DNA of 64,000 nt from Cellulomonas gelida. Its GTDB lineage: Bacteria > Actinomycetota > Actinomycetes > Actinomycetales > Cellulomonadaceae. A program made the translations under genes and the position numbers. Location: positions 1-64,000 of the forward strand of contig NZ_BJLQ01000022.1 of NCBI RefSeq assembly GCF_006538725.1, in the 5' to 3' direction. This document shows, in pieces, positions 30,148 through 38,739 of the stretch. The notes under the pieces are model-generated. The model saw only the letters and a list, made by a program, of their open reading frames with translations, was not told where the DNA came from and made no database searches. Positions within the stretch are counted from its first letter, which is position 1, and each line of letters opens with the position of its first letter.

Positions 30148-31440
30148 TCATGCGGCGGGGGCGATCCGGGCCAGGCCGGCGATCGTGCGGTCCACGATGT
30201 CACCGCCGTGCGGTTCGTAGCAGTCGGACAGGAGCTTGAGCACGAACTTCATGAGCAGCGGCCGGGGCAGTCCGTGGCGCGTGCACAGCCGCATGATCTC
30301 GGGGTGCTCGATGAGCTTCACGAAGACGCGGCCGAGCGTGTAGTACCCGCCCAGGTCGTCCTTCATGCGGCCCTGGTAGGTGGCGAGCGCACGTTCGCGG
30401 CCGGCTGCGGTCCCGCGCGCCAGGCCCTGCGCGATCGCGTCGGCGGCCACGCGCCCGGCCTGCAGGCCGTAGGCGATGCCCTCGCCGTTGAACGGGCTGA
30501 CCATGCCGGCCGCGTCGCCCGCGAGCAGCAGGCCGTCGGCGTACAGCGGGCCGCGGTTGAAGCCCATGGGCAGCGCGGCGCCGCGCACCGGGCCGACCTG
30601 GTTCTCGGGAGTGAACTCCCACTCAGCGGGCGCGTTGCGCATCCACGCGGCGAACAGCGCCTTGTAGTCGACCTTGGTCGCCGCGGCCGTCGAGCTCACC
30701 GAGCCGAGGCCGACGTTCGCGGTGCCGTCGCCGAGCGCGAAGATCCAGCCGTACCCGGGCATGAGGTTCGACCGGCCCGGCTCGCCGTCCCACAGCTCGA
30801 GGTGGGACTCCATCCACGCGTCGTCGTGCCGCGGGGTGCGGAAGTACGTGCGGACCGCCACACCCATCGGGCGGTCGTCGCGCTTGGTGCGGCCGACGCC
30901 CGTCGCGAGGCGCGCACTGACGCCGTCGGCCGCGACGACCACGCGGGCGCGGTACGTGACCTCGTCGCCGGCCCTCTTGCCGTCGTGGTCCACGGGCCGG
31001 GCGGTGACGCCGACGACGCGACCCGTGCGCTCGTCGCGCACCGCGCCCGTGACGTTCGTGAGCTCGTGCAGCTTGGCGCCAGCGGCTCGTGCGTGGTCGG
31101 CGAGCAGGTGGTCGAGGCTCATGCGCGAGCGCGCGAGGCCGTAGGACGGGTACGACGAGATCTCCGGCCACGGCAGCTCGAGGCGGTGCCCACCGCCGAG
31201 CACGCGCAGGCCCTTGTTGCGGATCCAGCCGTCCTGCTCACGGATCGGCACGGCCATCCGCACGAGCTCGGCGACCGCACGCGGGGTCAGACCGTCGCCA
31301 CAGACCTTGTCCCGCGGGAACGACGCCTTCTCGAGGAGCAGCACGTCGAGTCCCGCGCGGGCGCAGTGGTACGCGGTCGCGGCCCCGGCAGGACCCGCGC
31401 CCACGACGATGACGTCTGCGTCATCGGTTGCGACCACCAC
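30148..31440 (-). CDS. menJ: Geranylgeranyl reductase family FAD protein, MenJ-like
   Basis: 430 residues. An N-terminal FAD-binding Rossmann motif (VIVVGAGPAGAA) is followed by the geranylgeranyl-reductase fold, with GDGLTPRA and a later GDAAGM segment that contacts FAD. In mycobacteria the related MenJ reduces one isoprene unit of the menaquinone tail; the nuo and menG neighbours support the same role here. Digeranylgeranyl lipid reduction is the alternative. The GTG at 31440 is preferred because GGAG lies 6 bases before it; a GTG at 31452 is possible. Transcription probably starts near 31475, with a Rex-like operator just downstream. Confidence 0.85.
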   Translation of the reverse strand: MVVATDDADVIVVGAGPAGAATAYHCARAGLDVLLLEKASFPRDKVCGDGLTPRAVAELVRMAVPIREQDGWIRNKGLRVLGGGHRLELPWPEISSYPSYGLARSRMSLDHLLADHARAAGAKLHELTNVTGAVRDERTGRVVGVTARPVDHDGKRAGDEVTYRARVVVAADGVSARLATGVGRTKRDDRPMGVAVRTYFRTPRHDDAWMESHLELWDGEPGRSNLMPGYGWIFALGDGTANVGLGSVSSTAAATKVDYKALFAAWMRNAPAEWEFTPENQVGPVRGAALPMGFNRGPLYADGLLLAGDAAGMVSPFNGEGIAYGLQAGRVAADAIAQGLARGTAAGRERALATYQGRMKDDLGGYYTLGRVFVKLIEHPEIMRLCTRHGLPRPLLMKFVLKLLSDCYEPHGGDIVDRTIAGLARIAPAA

Positions 31441-31452
31441 TGAACACTCCAC

Positions 31453-31470
31453 TTGTGACGTTGTTCACTT
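31453..31470. promoter_or_regulatory. Rex-like operator upstream of menJ-nuo
   Basis: TTGTGACGTTGTTCACTT matches the actinobacterial Rex operator pattern TTGTGAA-N4-TTCACAA at 11 of 14 fixed positions, with perfect GTGA/TCAC arms. It covers roughly +5 to +22 of the predicted transcript, a position where a repressor would block initiation or elongation. A rex gene lies at 52534-53166. Binding is inferred. Confidence 0.6.
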
Positions 31471-31481
31471 GCGCTCGGGCG

Positions 31482-31489
31482 AGTCTATA
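31482..31489 (-). promoter_or_regulatory. Promoter -10 of the menJ-nuo operon
   Basis: TATAGACT on the minus strand. Using TAGACT as the -10 hexamer, a CAGACA hexamer lies 17 bases upstream as a moderate -35 match. Predicted +1 is near 31475. It is among the most AT-rich promoter-like patches in the region. Confidence 0.55.
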
Positions 31490-31579
31490 GGGGCCTCCGG
31501 AGGGTGTCTGCGAAGGCTTACCTCACCTCGTCCGACGAGCCCGCGTACGCCTGATGAACAGCGGGAATCGGACACCGTC

Positions 31580-31603
31580 GAGGCGTGCCGCAGGCACCGC
31601 CTC
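31580..31603 (-). terminator. Terminator hairpin of menG
   Basis: Arms gaggcgtgcc (31580-31589) and ggcaccgcctc (31593-31603), one bulged base, 3-base loop. The stem overlaps the menG stop codon and separates menG from the menJ promoter. Confidence 0.55.
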
Positions 31604-32303
31604 AGGCCGGTCGTGTCCCCCGGTGCAGAGCGACGATGCCGCCGGACAGGTTCCGGAACGCCACGCTCGTCCACCCTGCGCGCTTGATGGTCACGCCCAG
31701 CGCGCGCTGGTCCGGCCAGTCCTTGATGGACTCGGCCAGGTAGGCGTAGGCCGCCGAGTCCGAGTCCTTCGCCACCGCGCGCGCGACCTTCGGCAGCGCC
31801 TGCGTGAGGTAGCCGGTGTAGACCGCGCGGAACGGCGCGAACGTCGGCGTCGAGAACTCGCAGACCACGAGCCGCCCGCCCGGCTTGGTCACGCGCAGCA
31901 TCTCCGCGAGCGCGGCCGGGACGTCCGGCACGTTGCGCAGCCCGAACGAGATCGTGACCGCGTCGAACGACTCGTCGGCGAACGGCAGGTGCAGCGCGTC
32001 GCCCGCGACGAACGGCAGGTCGGGCCGGCGCCGCTTGCCGACCGACAGCATCCCCTCGGACAGGTCGCACGGGACGACGAGCACGCCCGCGTCGGCGAGC
32101 GGCTCCGACGAGGTGCCCGTCCCGGCTGCGAGGTCGAGCACGGTCTCGCCCCGCTGCGCGCCCAGCGCCGCGAGCGTGGCCCTGCGCCACTGCCGGTCCT
32201 GGCCCATCGAGAGCACGTCGTTCGTCCGGTCGTAACGCTGCGCGACGGAGTCGAACATCGCTGCGACCTCGTCGGGCTGCTTGTCCAGGTTCGCTCGCGC
32301 CAT
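31602..32303 (-). CDS. menG: Demethylmenaquinone methyltransferase
   Basis: 233 residues, typical UbiE/MenG length. It is a class I SAM methyltransferase catalysing the last ring methylation of menaquinone. The SAM motif LDLAAGTGT is at 56-64, and the family signature FGLRNVPD is present. The ATG at 32303 was chosen because the protein N-terminus ([14 protein letters not shown]) aligns with the family start. A weak -10 (CACGAT, 32310-32315) sits six bases before it, so a leaderless transcript is possible. It is divergent from menF. Confidence 0.94.
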   Translation of the reverse strand: MARANLDKQPDEVAAMFDSVAQRYDRTNDVLSMGQDRQWRRATLAALGAQRGETVLDLAAGTGTSSEPLADAGVLVVPCDLSEGMLSVGKRRRPDLPFVAGDALHLPFADESFDAVTISFGLRNVPDVPAALAEMLRVTKPGGRLVVCEFSTPTFAPFRAVYTGYLTQALPKVARAVAKDSDSAAYAYLAESIKDWPDQRALGVTIKRAGWTSVAFRNLSGGIVALHRGTRPA

Positions 32304-32392
32304 GGGCCCATCGTGCCAGCCCGGACGCGCTCGGCACGACGTCCCCGGCCGCAGGGCCCGGCGCGTGGCGCGGACCATCGCGCACGCGGGCC

Positions 32393-32398
32393 TACCCT
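32393..32398 (+). promoter_or_regulatory. -10 box close to the menF start
   Basis: TACCCT, 8 bases before the ATG (5 before an in-frame GTG). No Shine-Dalgarno is visible between, consistent with a leaderless or nearly leaderless transcript. Confidence 0.5.
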
Positions 32399-32406
32399 GG
32401 TCGGTG

Positions 32407-33783
32407 ATGAGCACGCTGACCTCCGCCCCTGCGGAGCGACTCCCCCACCCCCTCGTCGTGCGGACCGTCGCGCTCGACCTCGCGGGCGCTCCGTCGTCCG
32501 ACGCGACGGACGGGACGCTCCCCGAGGCCGACCCGACGGACCTGCTGGACCTGCTGCCCGCCCCGGGCGCCGAGACGGCCGACGGTGCCGCCCCGCTCGC
32601 GTGGGTGCGCCGCGGCGACGGGCTGGTCGGCTGGGGCGAGGTGCTGCGGTTCGAGGTCGGCGGCCCCGGTCGGTTCGCCGACGCCGAGCGCGCGTGGCAT
32701 GAGCTGCTCGCGCACGCGGTCGTGCGCGACGAGGTCCAGGTGCCGGGTACCGGGCCGGTCGCGTTCGGGTCGTTCGCGTTCGACGAGCGCTCGGCGGCCG
32801 GCGGCGTCGTCGTCGTGCCGCGGGTCGTGGTGGGCCGACGAGGCGGGCGCGCGTGGCTCACGACCATGACCGTGGGCGCCGCGCTCGGGCCCGTGCCGGA
32901 CCTCGACGAGCTCGCCGGCGTGCGCGTGCCCCCGGCCTCCCCCGGCGCCGTGACGTACACCGACGGCGCGGTCACCGCGGACGGCTGGCGCGACGTCGTC
33001 GCCGCCGGGATCGCGGCGGTGCGCGACGGCGAGGTCGACAAGGTCGTCCTCGCGCGCGACGTCGAGGCGCGCACCGAGCACCCGCTGGACGCGCGATGGG
33101 CGCTGCAGCGCCTCGCGCACGGCTACCCCTCGTGCTGGACGTTCAGCGTCGACGGCATGCTGGGCGCGACGCCCGAGCTGCTCGTCCGCTCCGAGAAGGG
33201 CCTCGTGACCTCGCGCGTGCTCGCCGGGACGATCCGCCGCACGGGCGACGACGCCGCGGACCTCGCCCGCGCGGCGATCCTCGCGCACTCGTCCAAGGAC
33301 CTCGAGGAGCACGAGTACGCGGTCCGCTCCGTGGCCCACGCGCTCGAGCCGTTCTGCTCGTCGACCAACGTGCCCGACGTGCCGTTCGTGCTGCACCTGC
33401 CGAACGTGCTGCACCTCGCGTCCGACGTCACGGGCGTGCTCGGCGGCGAGGCGCACGCGCACCCGTCGTCGCTCGCGCTCGCCGCTGCCCTGCACCCCAC
33501 CGCCGCCGTGTGCGGCACGCCCACGCAGGCGGCTGCGACGCTCATCCGACGCATCGAGGGCATGGACCGGGCGCGGTACGCGGGACCGGTCGGCTGGTTC
33601 GGTGCCGACGGCGACGGCGAGTGGGGCATCGCGCTGCGCTCGGCCCAGACGTCGCCCGACGACCCGCACCGCGTGCGGCTGTTCGCGGGCTGCGGGATCG
33701 TCGCCGCGTCCGACCCGGCCGCCGAGCTCGCCGAGTCCGAGGCGAAGCTCGTCCCCATGCGTACCGCCATCAGCTCCGACTGA
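32407..33783 (+). CDS. menF: Isochorismate synthase
   Basis: 458 residues. It converts chorismate to isochorismate, the entry step of menaquinone synthesis. The C-terminal two thirds is the chorismate-binding domain, with KVVLARDV, the GATPELLV and LAGTIRR segments, [10 protein letters not shown] and RLFAGCGIV (Mg2+/active-site blocks). MenF and salicylate- or siderophore-type isochorismate synthases share this fold; the surrounding men genes favour MenF. The start is ATG 32407, or GTG one codon earlier. It is convergent with the htrA-like gene, with a terminator between. Confidence 0.92.
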   Translation: MSTLTSAPAERLPHPLVVRTVALDLAGAPSSDATDGTLPEADPTDLLDLLPAPGAETADGAAPLAWVRRGDGLVGWGEVLRFEVGGPGRFADAERAWHELLAHAVVRDEVQVPGTGPVAFGSFAFDERSAAGGVVVVPRVVVGRRGGRAWLTTMTVGAALGPVPDLDELAGVRVPPASPGAVTYTDGAVTADGWRDVVAAGIAAVRDGEVDKVVLARDVEARTEHPLDARWALQRLAHGYPSCWTFSVDGMLGATPELLVRSEKGLVTSRVLAGTIRRTGDDAADLARAAILAHSSKDLEEHEYAVRSVAHALEPFCSSTNVPDVPFVLHLPNVLHLASDVTGVLGGEAHAHPSSLALAAALHPTAAVCGTPTQAAATLIRRIEGMDRARYAGPVGWFGADGDGEWGIALRSAQTSPDDPHRVRLFAGCGIVAASDPAAELAESEAKLVPMRTAISSD

Positions 33784-33894
33784 CCGGTTCCACGAGAACG
33801 CCGCGCGCCGCCGCGCGCCGCTGCGCGTCCGCCGACGTCCCCGGACAGCACGAGGCCCGGCCGGTCGGCTGTCCGCCGATCCGACCGGGCCCGG

Positions 33895-33928
33895 GCGCGG
33901 GACCCTGTCACCGGGTGGGGTCCCGCGC
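33895..33928. terminator. Bidirectional terminator between menF and htrA-like gene
   Basis: Perfect 11-bp stem gcgcgggaccc (33895-33905) with gggtcccgcgc (33918-33928), 12-base loop. A second smaller stem (cggacagc 33842-33849 with gctgtccg 33868-33875) lies just upstream on the menF side. Confidence 0.75.
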
Positions 33929-33981
33929 GGTCTCGGCGCGGGCCAGGGGGAGCCCTGCCGAGAGCTCAGCTCAGGCTCGAC

Positions 33982-35700
33982 TCAGCCCTGGTTCTGCTGG
34001 AGCCACTCCCACAGCTCCTCGGGCGTCATGTTCTGCAGGTCGGGGACCTGGCCGCCGCGCTGCGGGCCGCCCTGGTCGCCCTGCTGGTCCTGGCCCTGGC
34101 CGTTCTGGCCCTGCTGGTCCTGACCCTGGCCGTCCTGACCCTGCCCGTTCTGGCCCTGCCCGTCCTGACCCTGGCCGGGCTGCGAGCTGGTCGTGTCCTC
34201 CTTGGTCGCGAGCGTGACCTCGACGTCGATCGCCTTGTCGTCGCGCACGACGGTCAGCGTGACCTTGTCACCCGACGCGTGCGCCCGGACGAATGCGGTC
34301 AGCGACTCGGCGCCGCCCACGGCGTCGCCGTCGATCCCGACGACCACGTCGCCCACCTGGAGCCCGGCGTCCGCCGCAGGCGAGCCCTCGTTGACCTGCT
34401 TGACGACCGCACCGGCGCGCGTCACGCCGTCGGCGGTCGCGGTGCCGTCGTCGAGCCCGACACCCAGGAACGCGTGCTGCGCGGTGCCGTTCTCGATGAG
34501 CTGCCCCGCGACGTTCTTGACGAGGTCGACGGGGATCGCGAAGCCGAGCCCGATCGAGCCCGACTGCTGCGACGTCGTCGCGATCGACGAGTTGATGCCG
34601 ATCACGCGGCCCTGCGCGTCGAACAGCGGGCCACCGGAGTTGCCGGGGTTGACCGACGCGTCGACCTGGATCGCGTTCGTCACGGTGGTCTGCGACCCGG
34701 ACTCGTCCTGGGTCGAGACCGGGCGGTCCACGGCCGAGACGATGCCCGTGGTCACGGTGTTCTGCAGCCCGAGCGGGTTGCCGACCGCCATGACCGCCTG
34801 ACCCACGCGCACGCCCTCGGAGGTGCCGAGCGCGGCGGCCTCGAGGTCCTTCGGCGGGTCGACGAGCTTGATCACGGCGAGGTCGGTCGTCGGGTCGGTG
34901 CCGACGACGTCGGCGGTGAAGATGCGGCCGTCCGTGAGGGTGACCTGGACCTTGTCGTCCTGCGCGCCCGCCACCACGTGGTTGTTGGTGACGATGTGGC
35001 CCGCGTCGTCGATCACGACGCCCGAGCCGAGCGCGGTGCCGGACTGGCTCGTCGTCTGGATCGCGACGACCGACGCCTGGACGGCTGCGGCCACGGCCTG
35101 CCAGTCGGGTGAGTCGTCGGTCGAGCCCGAGACCGGGACGGCGTCGTTCGCGCTCTGGCCGAGCTGGGCGAACGAGCTCGAGCCGTTCGAGGTGCCGGTT
35201 GCGGCGGCGTCGCGGTCGAGCGCGGACGTCACGCCGAGCGTCGCGGCGGCGGCGACGAGCGCGGCGGCCGCGGCGGCGGTCACGGGGATCCAGACGCGGC
35301 CGCGGCGCTGCGCGCGGGCCGGGTCGGCGCCCGGCGCCGGGGGCTCGGTCGGCTGCGCGCCGATCGCCCACGGGTTCGGGCCGGGCTGCTGGGGTGCCGC
35401 GGGCTGGGGCGCCACGGGCTGGGGCCCGGCGTAGAGCGGCGCGTAGCCGGGCTGCACCGCGGGCGCGGGCGCCTGCGCTGCCGGGATCGCGGCGGTCGGC
35501 GTCACGGGTGCGTGCGTCGGGTACGCCTGCGTCGGCTGCGTCGGCTGCGCCTGCACCGGCGCGGTGTGCTCCGACGCGGCCGTCCCGGGCGTCGCCTCGT
35601 CCTGCGAGGCGTTCTGAGGCGCGGTCGGCGGCGCGGGGACCGGGGGCAGCGGCTGGGTGGGCTCTGCCTGCGGGTGGTTCTCAGGTGTCGGGGTCGTCAT
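33982..35700 (-). CDS. Membrane-anchored HtrA/DegP-type serine protease with PDZ domain
   Basis: 572 residues. A cytoplasmic Pro/Gln/Ala-rich N-terminus (1-130) is followed by one membrane helix (about 135-160). The extracytoplasmic trypsin-like domain (about 200-400) has H241 (TNNHVV), D273 (TTDLAVIK) and S355 (NPGNSGGPLF). A PDZ domain follows (about 410-500), then a C-terminal Gln/Gly/Asp repeat tail. The architecture is that of actinobacterial HtrA/PepD-like envelope quality-control proteases. The ATG follows GAGGAGGAG by 8 bases. All catalytic residues are intact. The 507-560 tail with QGQ(D/N)G repeats is unusual and probably disordered. Confidence 0.93.
   Translation of the reverse strand: MTTPTPENHPQAEPTQPLPPVPAPPTAPQNASQDEATPGTAASEHTAPVQAQPTQPTQAYPTHAPVTPTAAIPAAQAPAPAVQPGYAPLYAGPQPVAPQPAAPQQPGPNPWAIGAQPTEPPAPGADPARAQRRGRVWIPVTAAAAAALVAAAATLGVTSALDRDAAATGTSNGSSSFAQLGQSANDAVPVSGSTDDSPDWQAVAAAVQASVVAIQTTSQSGTALGSGVVIDDAGHIVTNNHVVAGAQDDKVQVTLTDGRIFTADVVGTDPTTDLAVIKLVDPPKDLEAAALGTSEGVRVGQAVMAVGNPLGLQNTVTTGIVSAVDRPVSTQDESGSQTTVTNAIQVDASVNPGNSGGPLFDAQGRVIGINSSIATTSQQSGSIGLGFAIPVDLVKNVAGQLIENGTAQHAFLGVGLDDGTATADGVTRAGAVVKQVNEGSPAADAGLQVGDVVVGIDGDAVGGAESLTAFVRAHASGDKVTLTVVRDDKAIDVEVTLATKEDTTSSQPGQGQDGQGQNGQGQDGQGQDQQGQNGQGQDQQGDQGGPQRGGQVPDLQNMTPEELWEWLQQNQG
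34072..34180. repeat. 18-bp-period repeat in the protease C-terminus
   Basis: Imperfect tandem units built on ctggccctgnccgt/gtcctgacc encode the QGQDGQ/QGQNGQ tail. The period keeps the reading frame. Confidence 0.7.
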
Positions 35701-35819
35701 GGTGCGAGCTCCTCCTCGGGTCGAGCTCCATGGAACGACGTCCGTCTGGGCGCAGGCTTGCGTGAACCTGTGAGTTCGCTGGAAGTTCCGTGCGCGCCCC
35801 CGGAGCGCGGGGCGATGCC

Positions 35820-37727
35820 TCAGGCGTCGAGCACGCGCGCGGCCGCGGCGGCGACCGTGCGGGCCAGCAGCTGCGTCTGCGCGCGTCGGCCGGTGCGGTC
35901 GACCCGCACCTCGACGACGCTCACGCCACGACCGGGCGCGGCGAGCGCGGGCAGCAACCCGTCGACCTCGACGACGCGCGTGTGCCGCACGCCGTACCCC
36001 GCGCACAGCGCCGCGAGGTCGGCTCCGTGCGGCGTGGCGAAGACCCGCTCGAACACCGCGGCGCGGTGCGGCTCACCGTGCTCGAGCGTCGCGAAGATCG
36101 ACCCGCCGTCGTCGTTCGCGACGACGATCTGCAGGTCGACCGCGGGCTCCCCCGGCCCGCGCAGCAGGCCGCCCGCGTCGTGCAGGAACGTGAGGTCGCC
36201 GACCAGCGCGCGCACGCGGCGCCTCGGCAGCCCGAGCGCGATGCCCGTGGCGGTGGACAGCGTGCCATCGATCCCGGCGAGGCCCCGGTTGGCCAGGACG
36301 AGCGGCGGGGTGTCCCAGCGCGCCACGAGGTCGAGGTCGCGCACCGGGTTCGACGAGCCGACGACGACCACGTCCTGCGGTGTGCTCGCAGCTGCGAGCG
36401 CGCGTGCGAGCACAGGTCCGGTGACGCGCGCTCCCGTGCGTGAGCGGCGGCCACGGACCGCCTCGGGGCCTTCGTCGAGCACCGCGTCGATCGCGGCGCG
36501 CGCGGCCTCGTCGGCGGCGCGCCACGACTCGAGCCAGCCCGCGGGGCCGGGCATGCGGCCCTGACGCATGCGCGCGGGCGCCTCGAGCAGCACCTGGTCG
36601 GCCGAGCGCGTCGCGTCGAACCAGTCCGCGCCGCGCGGCGCGAGCACGATCACCTCGACGTCGGCGCGCCCGAGCAGCTCGAGCACGGGCCGCGACAGCG
36701 TGGGGCGGCCGAGCACGACGACGCGCCGCACGCGGCCGCCGAGCCGCGGGTCGGCGAGCAGCAGGCGGTAGGCGCTGATCGCGCACGGACCGCCGCGGGC
36801 GCCCGAGGACGGCTCGGCGAGCAGCGGCCACGCGTTGACCTCGGCGATGCGGCGTGCCGCGGCCCCGGCGCCGTCCCCCGCGACCACGACGGTCGGGACG
36901 CCCCCGAGCCGGCCCGGGCCTCGACGCGTCGTCCGCTCGGGACCGTCCGCCTGGTCGCCGGTGCGGGTCGAGACGCCGCCCGCGGCCTGGACGACCGCGG
37001 GGATCGCGCCCGTCGTCGTCGGGACCACCGGGACCGGGCGCGACTGCACGTGCGTGAGGCCCTCGGACGAGGGTGCGGGCCACGCCTCGTCACCCGGCAC
37101 GAGCGGGTCCCGGAACGCGAGGTCGAGGTGGACCGGGCCGGGGTCGCCGGTACGCGCGCCCGTCGCGGCCGCGACGGCGCGCGACGCGACGCGGCGCAGG
37201 TCGCGCGCCTCGTGCGGCAGGCCGACGGGCGCGGGCAGGTCGACCGCGAGCCGGACCGCCGAGCCGAACATGCCCACCTGGTCGGTGGTCTGGTTCGCGC
37301 CCGTGCCGCGCAGCTCGTGCGGCCGGTCCGCGGTGAGCACGACGAGCGGCAGACCGCTGTGGTGGGCCTCGAGGACCGCGGGGTGCAGGTTGGCGGTCGC
37401 GGTGCCCGAGGTCGTGACCACCGCGACCGGGCGCGCGGTCGTCGGGCCGTCGTCCGCGTGCGCGGACGCCTTGGCGAGCCCGAGCGCGAGGAACGCGGCG
37501 GCGCGCTCGTCGACGCGCACGTGCAGGCGCAGCGCGGGCGCGTGGGCCGGGCGCTCGTCGTCGTGTGCCGCGGCGTCCGCGAGCGCGTACGCGAGGGGTG
37601 CACTGCGCGAGCCGGGTGCGAGCACGACGTCCTCGACGCCGAGCGCCGCGAGCGCCTGCACCAGCACGCGCGCGGCCGCGACCGCGGGCGATCCCGGAGC
37701 GTCGGCCGTCGTCACGCGGGACATCAT
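35820..37727 (-). CDS. menD: 2-succinyl-5-enolpyruvyl-6-hydroxy-3-cyclohexene-1-carboxylate synthase
   Basis: 635 residues. This thiamine diphosphate enzyme joins isochorismate and 2-oxoglutarate. N-terminal LAPGSRSAPL and VRVDERAAAFLALG (containing the TPP-activating Glu), the TTSGTATANLHPAV block and the C-terminal GDLTFLHDAGGL/NDDGGSIF (Mg-TPP binding) mark the family. There is an insertion of about 40 residues (Gly/Arg/Thr-rich, about 235-275) between domains. The ATG at 37727 overlaps the menC stop, so menC-menD are translated as a pair. Confidence 0.94.
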   Translation of the reverse strand: MMSRVTTADAPGSPAVAAARVLVQALAALGVEDVVLAPGSRSAPLAYALADAAAHDDERPAHAPALRLHVRVDERAAAFLALGLAKASAHADDGPTTARPVAVVTTSGTATANLHPAVLEAHHSGLPLVVLTADRPHELRGTGANQTTDQVGMFGSAVRLAVDLPAPVGLPHEARDLRRVASRAVAAATGARTGDPGPVHLDLAFRDPLVPGDEAWPAPSSEGLTHVQSRPVPVVPTTTGAIPAVVQAAGGVSTRTGDQADGPERTTRRGPGRLGGVPTVVVAGDGAGAAARRIAEVNAWPLLAEPSSGARGGPCAISAYRLLLADPRLGGRVRRVVVLGRPTLSRPVLELLGRADVEVIVLAPRGADWFDATRSADQVLLEAPARMRQGRMPGPAGWLESWRAADEAARAAIDAVLDEGPEAVRGRRSRTGARVTGPVLARALAAASTPQDVVVVGSSNPVRDLDLVARWDTPPLVLANRGLAGIDGTLSTATGIALGLPRRRVRALVGDLTFLHDAGGLLRGPGEPAVDLQIVVANDDGGSIFATLEHGEPHRAAVFERVFATPHGADLAALCAGYGVRHTRVVEVDGLLPALAAPGRGVSVVEVRVDRTGRRAQTQLLARTVAAAAARVLDA

Positions 37728-38695
37728 GCCTGGTCCCGGGTGTCGGCGAGGCCACGGACCGCGGCCGTGCGGGCCCGCCAGCGCGCGGCGAGCGCGTCCT
37801 CGGCCGCGGCAGCGGCCAGGAGCGCCGGGTCCGGCTCGGGGCGTCGCACGGGCAGCGCGCCGTCGACGGGCAGCAGCGGGTCGGTCACGAGGTCGGCGGT
37901 GAGGAGCTGCGCCGTGGCCAGCCCGCACGCGTACGGCAGCTCGGGCAGCGCGGCCGCGAGCGCGACGCCGGCCGCGAGCCCCACCGAGGACTCGAGCGCC
38001 GACGACACGACGACCGGGAGCCCGATCCGCTCGGCGAGCTCGAGGCACGCGCGCACGCCGCCGAGCGGCTGCACCTTGAGCACGACGACGTCCGCGGCGT
38101 GCGCCCGCGCCACCGCGAGCGGGTCGGCCGCGCGGCGGATCGACTCGTCGGCCGCGATCGGCACGTGCGTGCGGCGCCGCAGCGCTGCGAGGTCGTCGAC
38201 CGTGGGCACGGGCTGCTCGGCGTACTCGAGGCCACCCGCCGCACGGTCCAGCACGACGAGCCGGCGCACCGCCTCGTCGACGTCCCACGCTGCGTTCGCG
38301 TCCACCCGGATCGCCCCTCCGGGGCCCAGCGCGTCACGCACGGCCTCGAGGCGCGCGATCTCGTCGGACACGTCCTGCCCGCGCTCGGCGACCTTGACCT
38401 TCGCGGTCCGGCAGCCGCCCGACGCCAGCACGATCCGGCGAGCGGTGGGCCCGTCGACGGCGGGGACGGTCACGTTGACGGGCACACGGTCACGGACCGG
38501 GACGGGCCAGCCGAGCTCGGCGGCCTCGTGCGCGGCGCGCCACCAGGCTGCGGACTCCTCGTCGTCGTACTCCCAGAACGGCGAGAACTCCGCCCATCCG
38601 GCGTCACCGCGGACCAGCACGCCGTCGCGCGAGGTCAGGCCGCGGAACCGGGTGCGCATCGGCACCGACCACACCACGACGTCGGGGGCAAGCAT
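37724..38695 (-). CDS. menC: o-Succinylbenzoate synthase
   Basis: 323 residues, enolase superfamily. It dehydrates SHCHC to o-succinylbenzoate. The catalytic KVKV Lys (about 99), metal ligands in RVDANAAWD and LEYAEQP, and AADES followed by VVLKVQPLGG (second Lys) are all present. The ATG is preceded by TAACCT at exactly six bases, so a leaderless mRNA is predicted. It forms an operon with menD and is divergent from menB with overlapping promoters. Confidence 0.93.
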   Translation of the reverse strand: MLAPDVVVWSVPMRTRFRGLTSRDGVLVRGDAGWAEFSPFWEYDDEESAAWWRAAHEAAELGWPVPVRDRVPVNVTVPAVDGPTARRIVLASGGCRTAKVKVAERGQDVSDEIARLEAVRDALGPGGAIRVDANAAWDVDEAVRRLVVLDRAAGGLEYAEQPVPTVDDLAALRRRTHVPIAADESIRRAADPLAVARAHAADVVVLKVQPLGGVRACLELAERIGLPVVVSSALESSVGLAAGVALAAALPELPYACGLATAQLLTADLVTDPLLPVDGALPVRRPEPDPALLAAAAAEDALAARWRARTAAVRGLADTRDQA

Positions 38696-38701
38696 CGGTC
38701 C

Positions 38702-38707
38702 AGGTTA
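38702..38707 (-). promoter_or_regulatory. -10 box of menC-menD (leaderless)
   Basis: TAACCT on the minus strand, six bases before ATG 38695. It lies in the -35 zone of the divergent menB promoter. Confidence 0.6.
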
Positions 38708-38726
38708 CGGGCCGCGCACGGCTCGT

Positions 38727-38732
38727 TAGGGT
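38727..38732 (+). promoter_or_regulatory. -10 box of menB (leaderless)
   Basis: TAGGGT, seven bases before the GTG at 38740. It overlaps an earlier in-frame GTG (38731), which argues against that codon as start. It lies in the -35 zone of the menC promoter. Confidence 0.55.
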
Positions 38733-38739
38733 GAGCGAC

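Noticed and set aside
38731..38739. GTG at 38731 as the menB start
   Set aside because: The codon lies inside the predicted -10 hexamer TAGGGT, so it would not be on the transcript. The GTG at 38740 fits the leaderless pattern.
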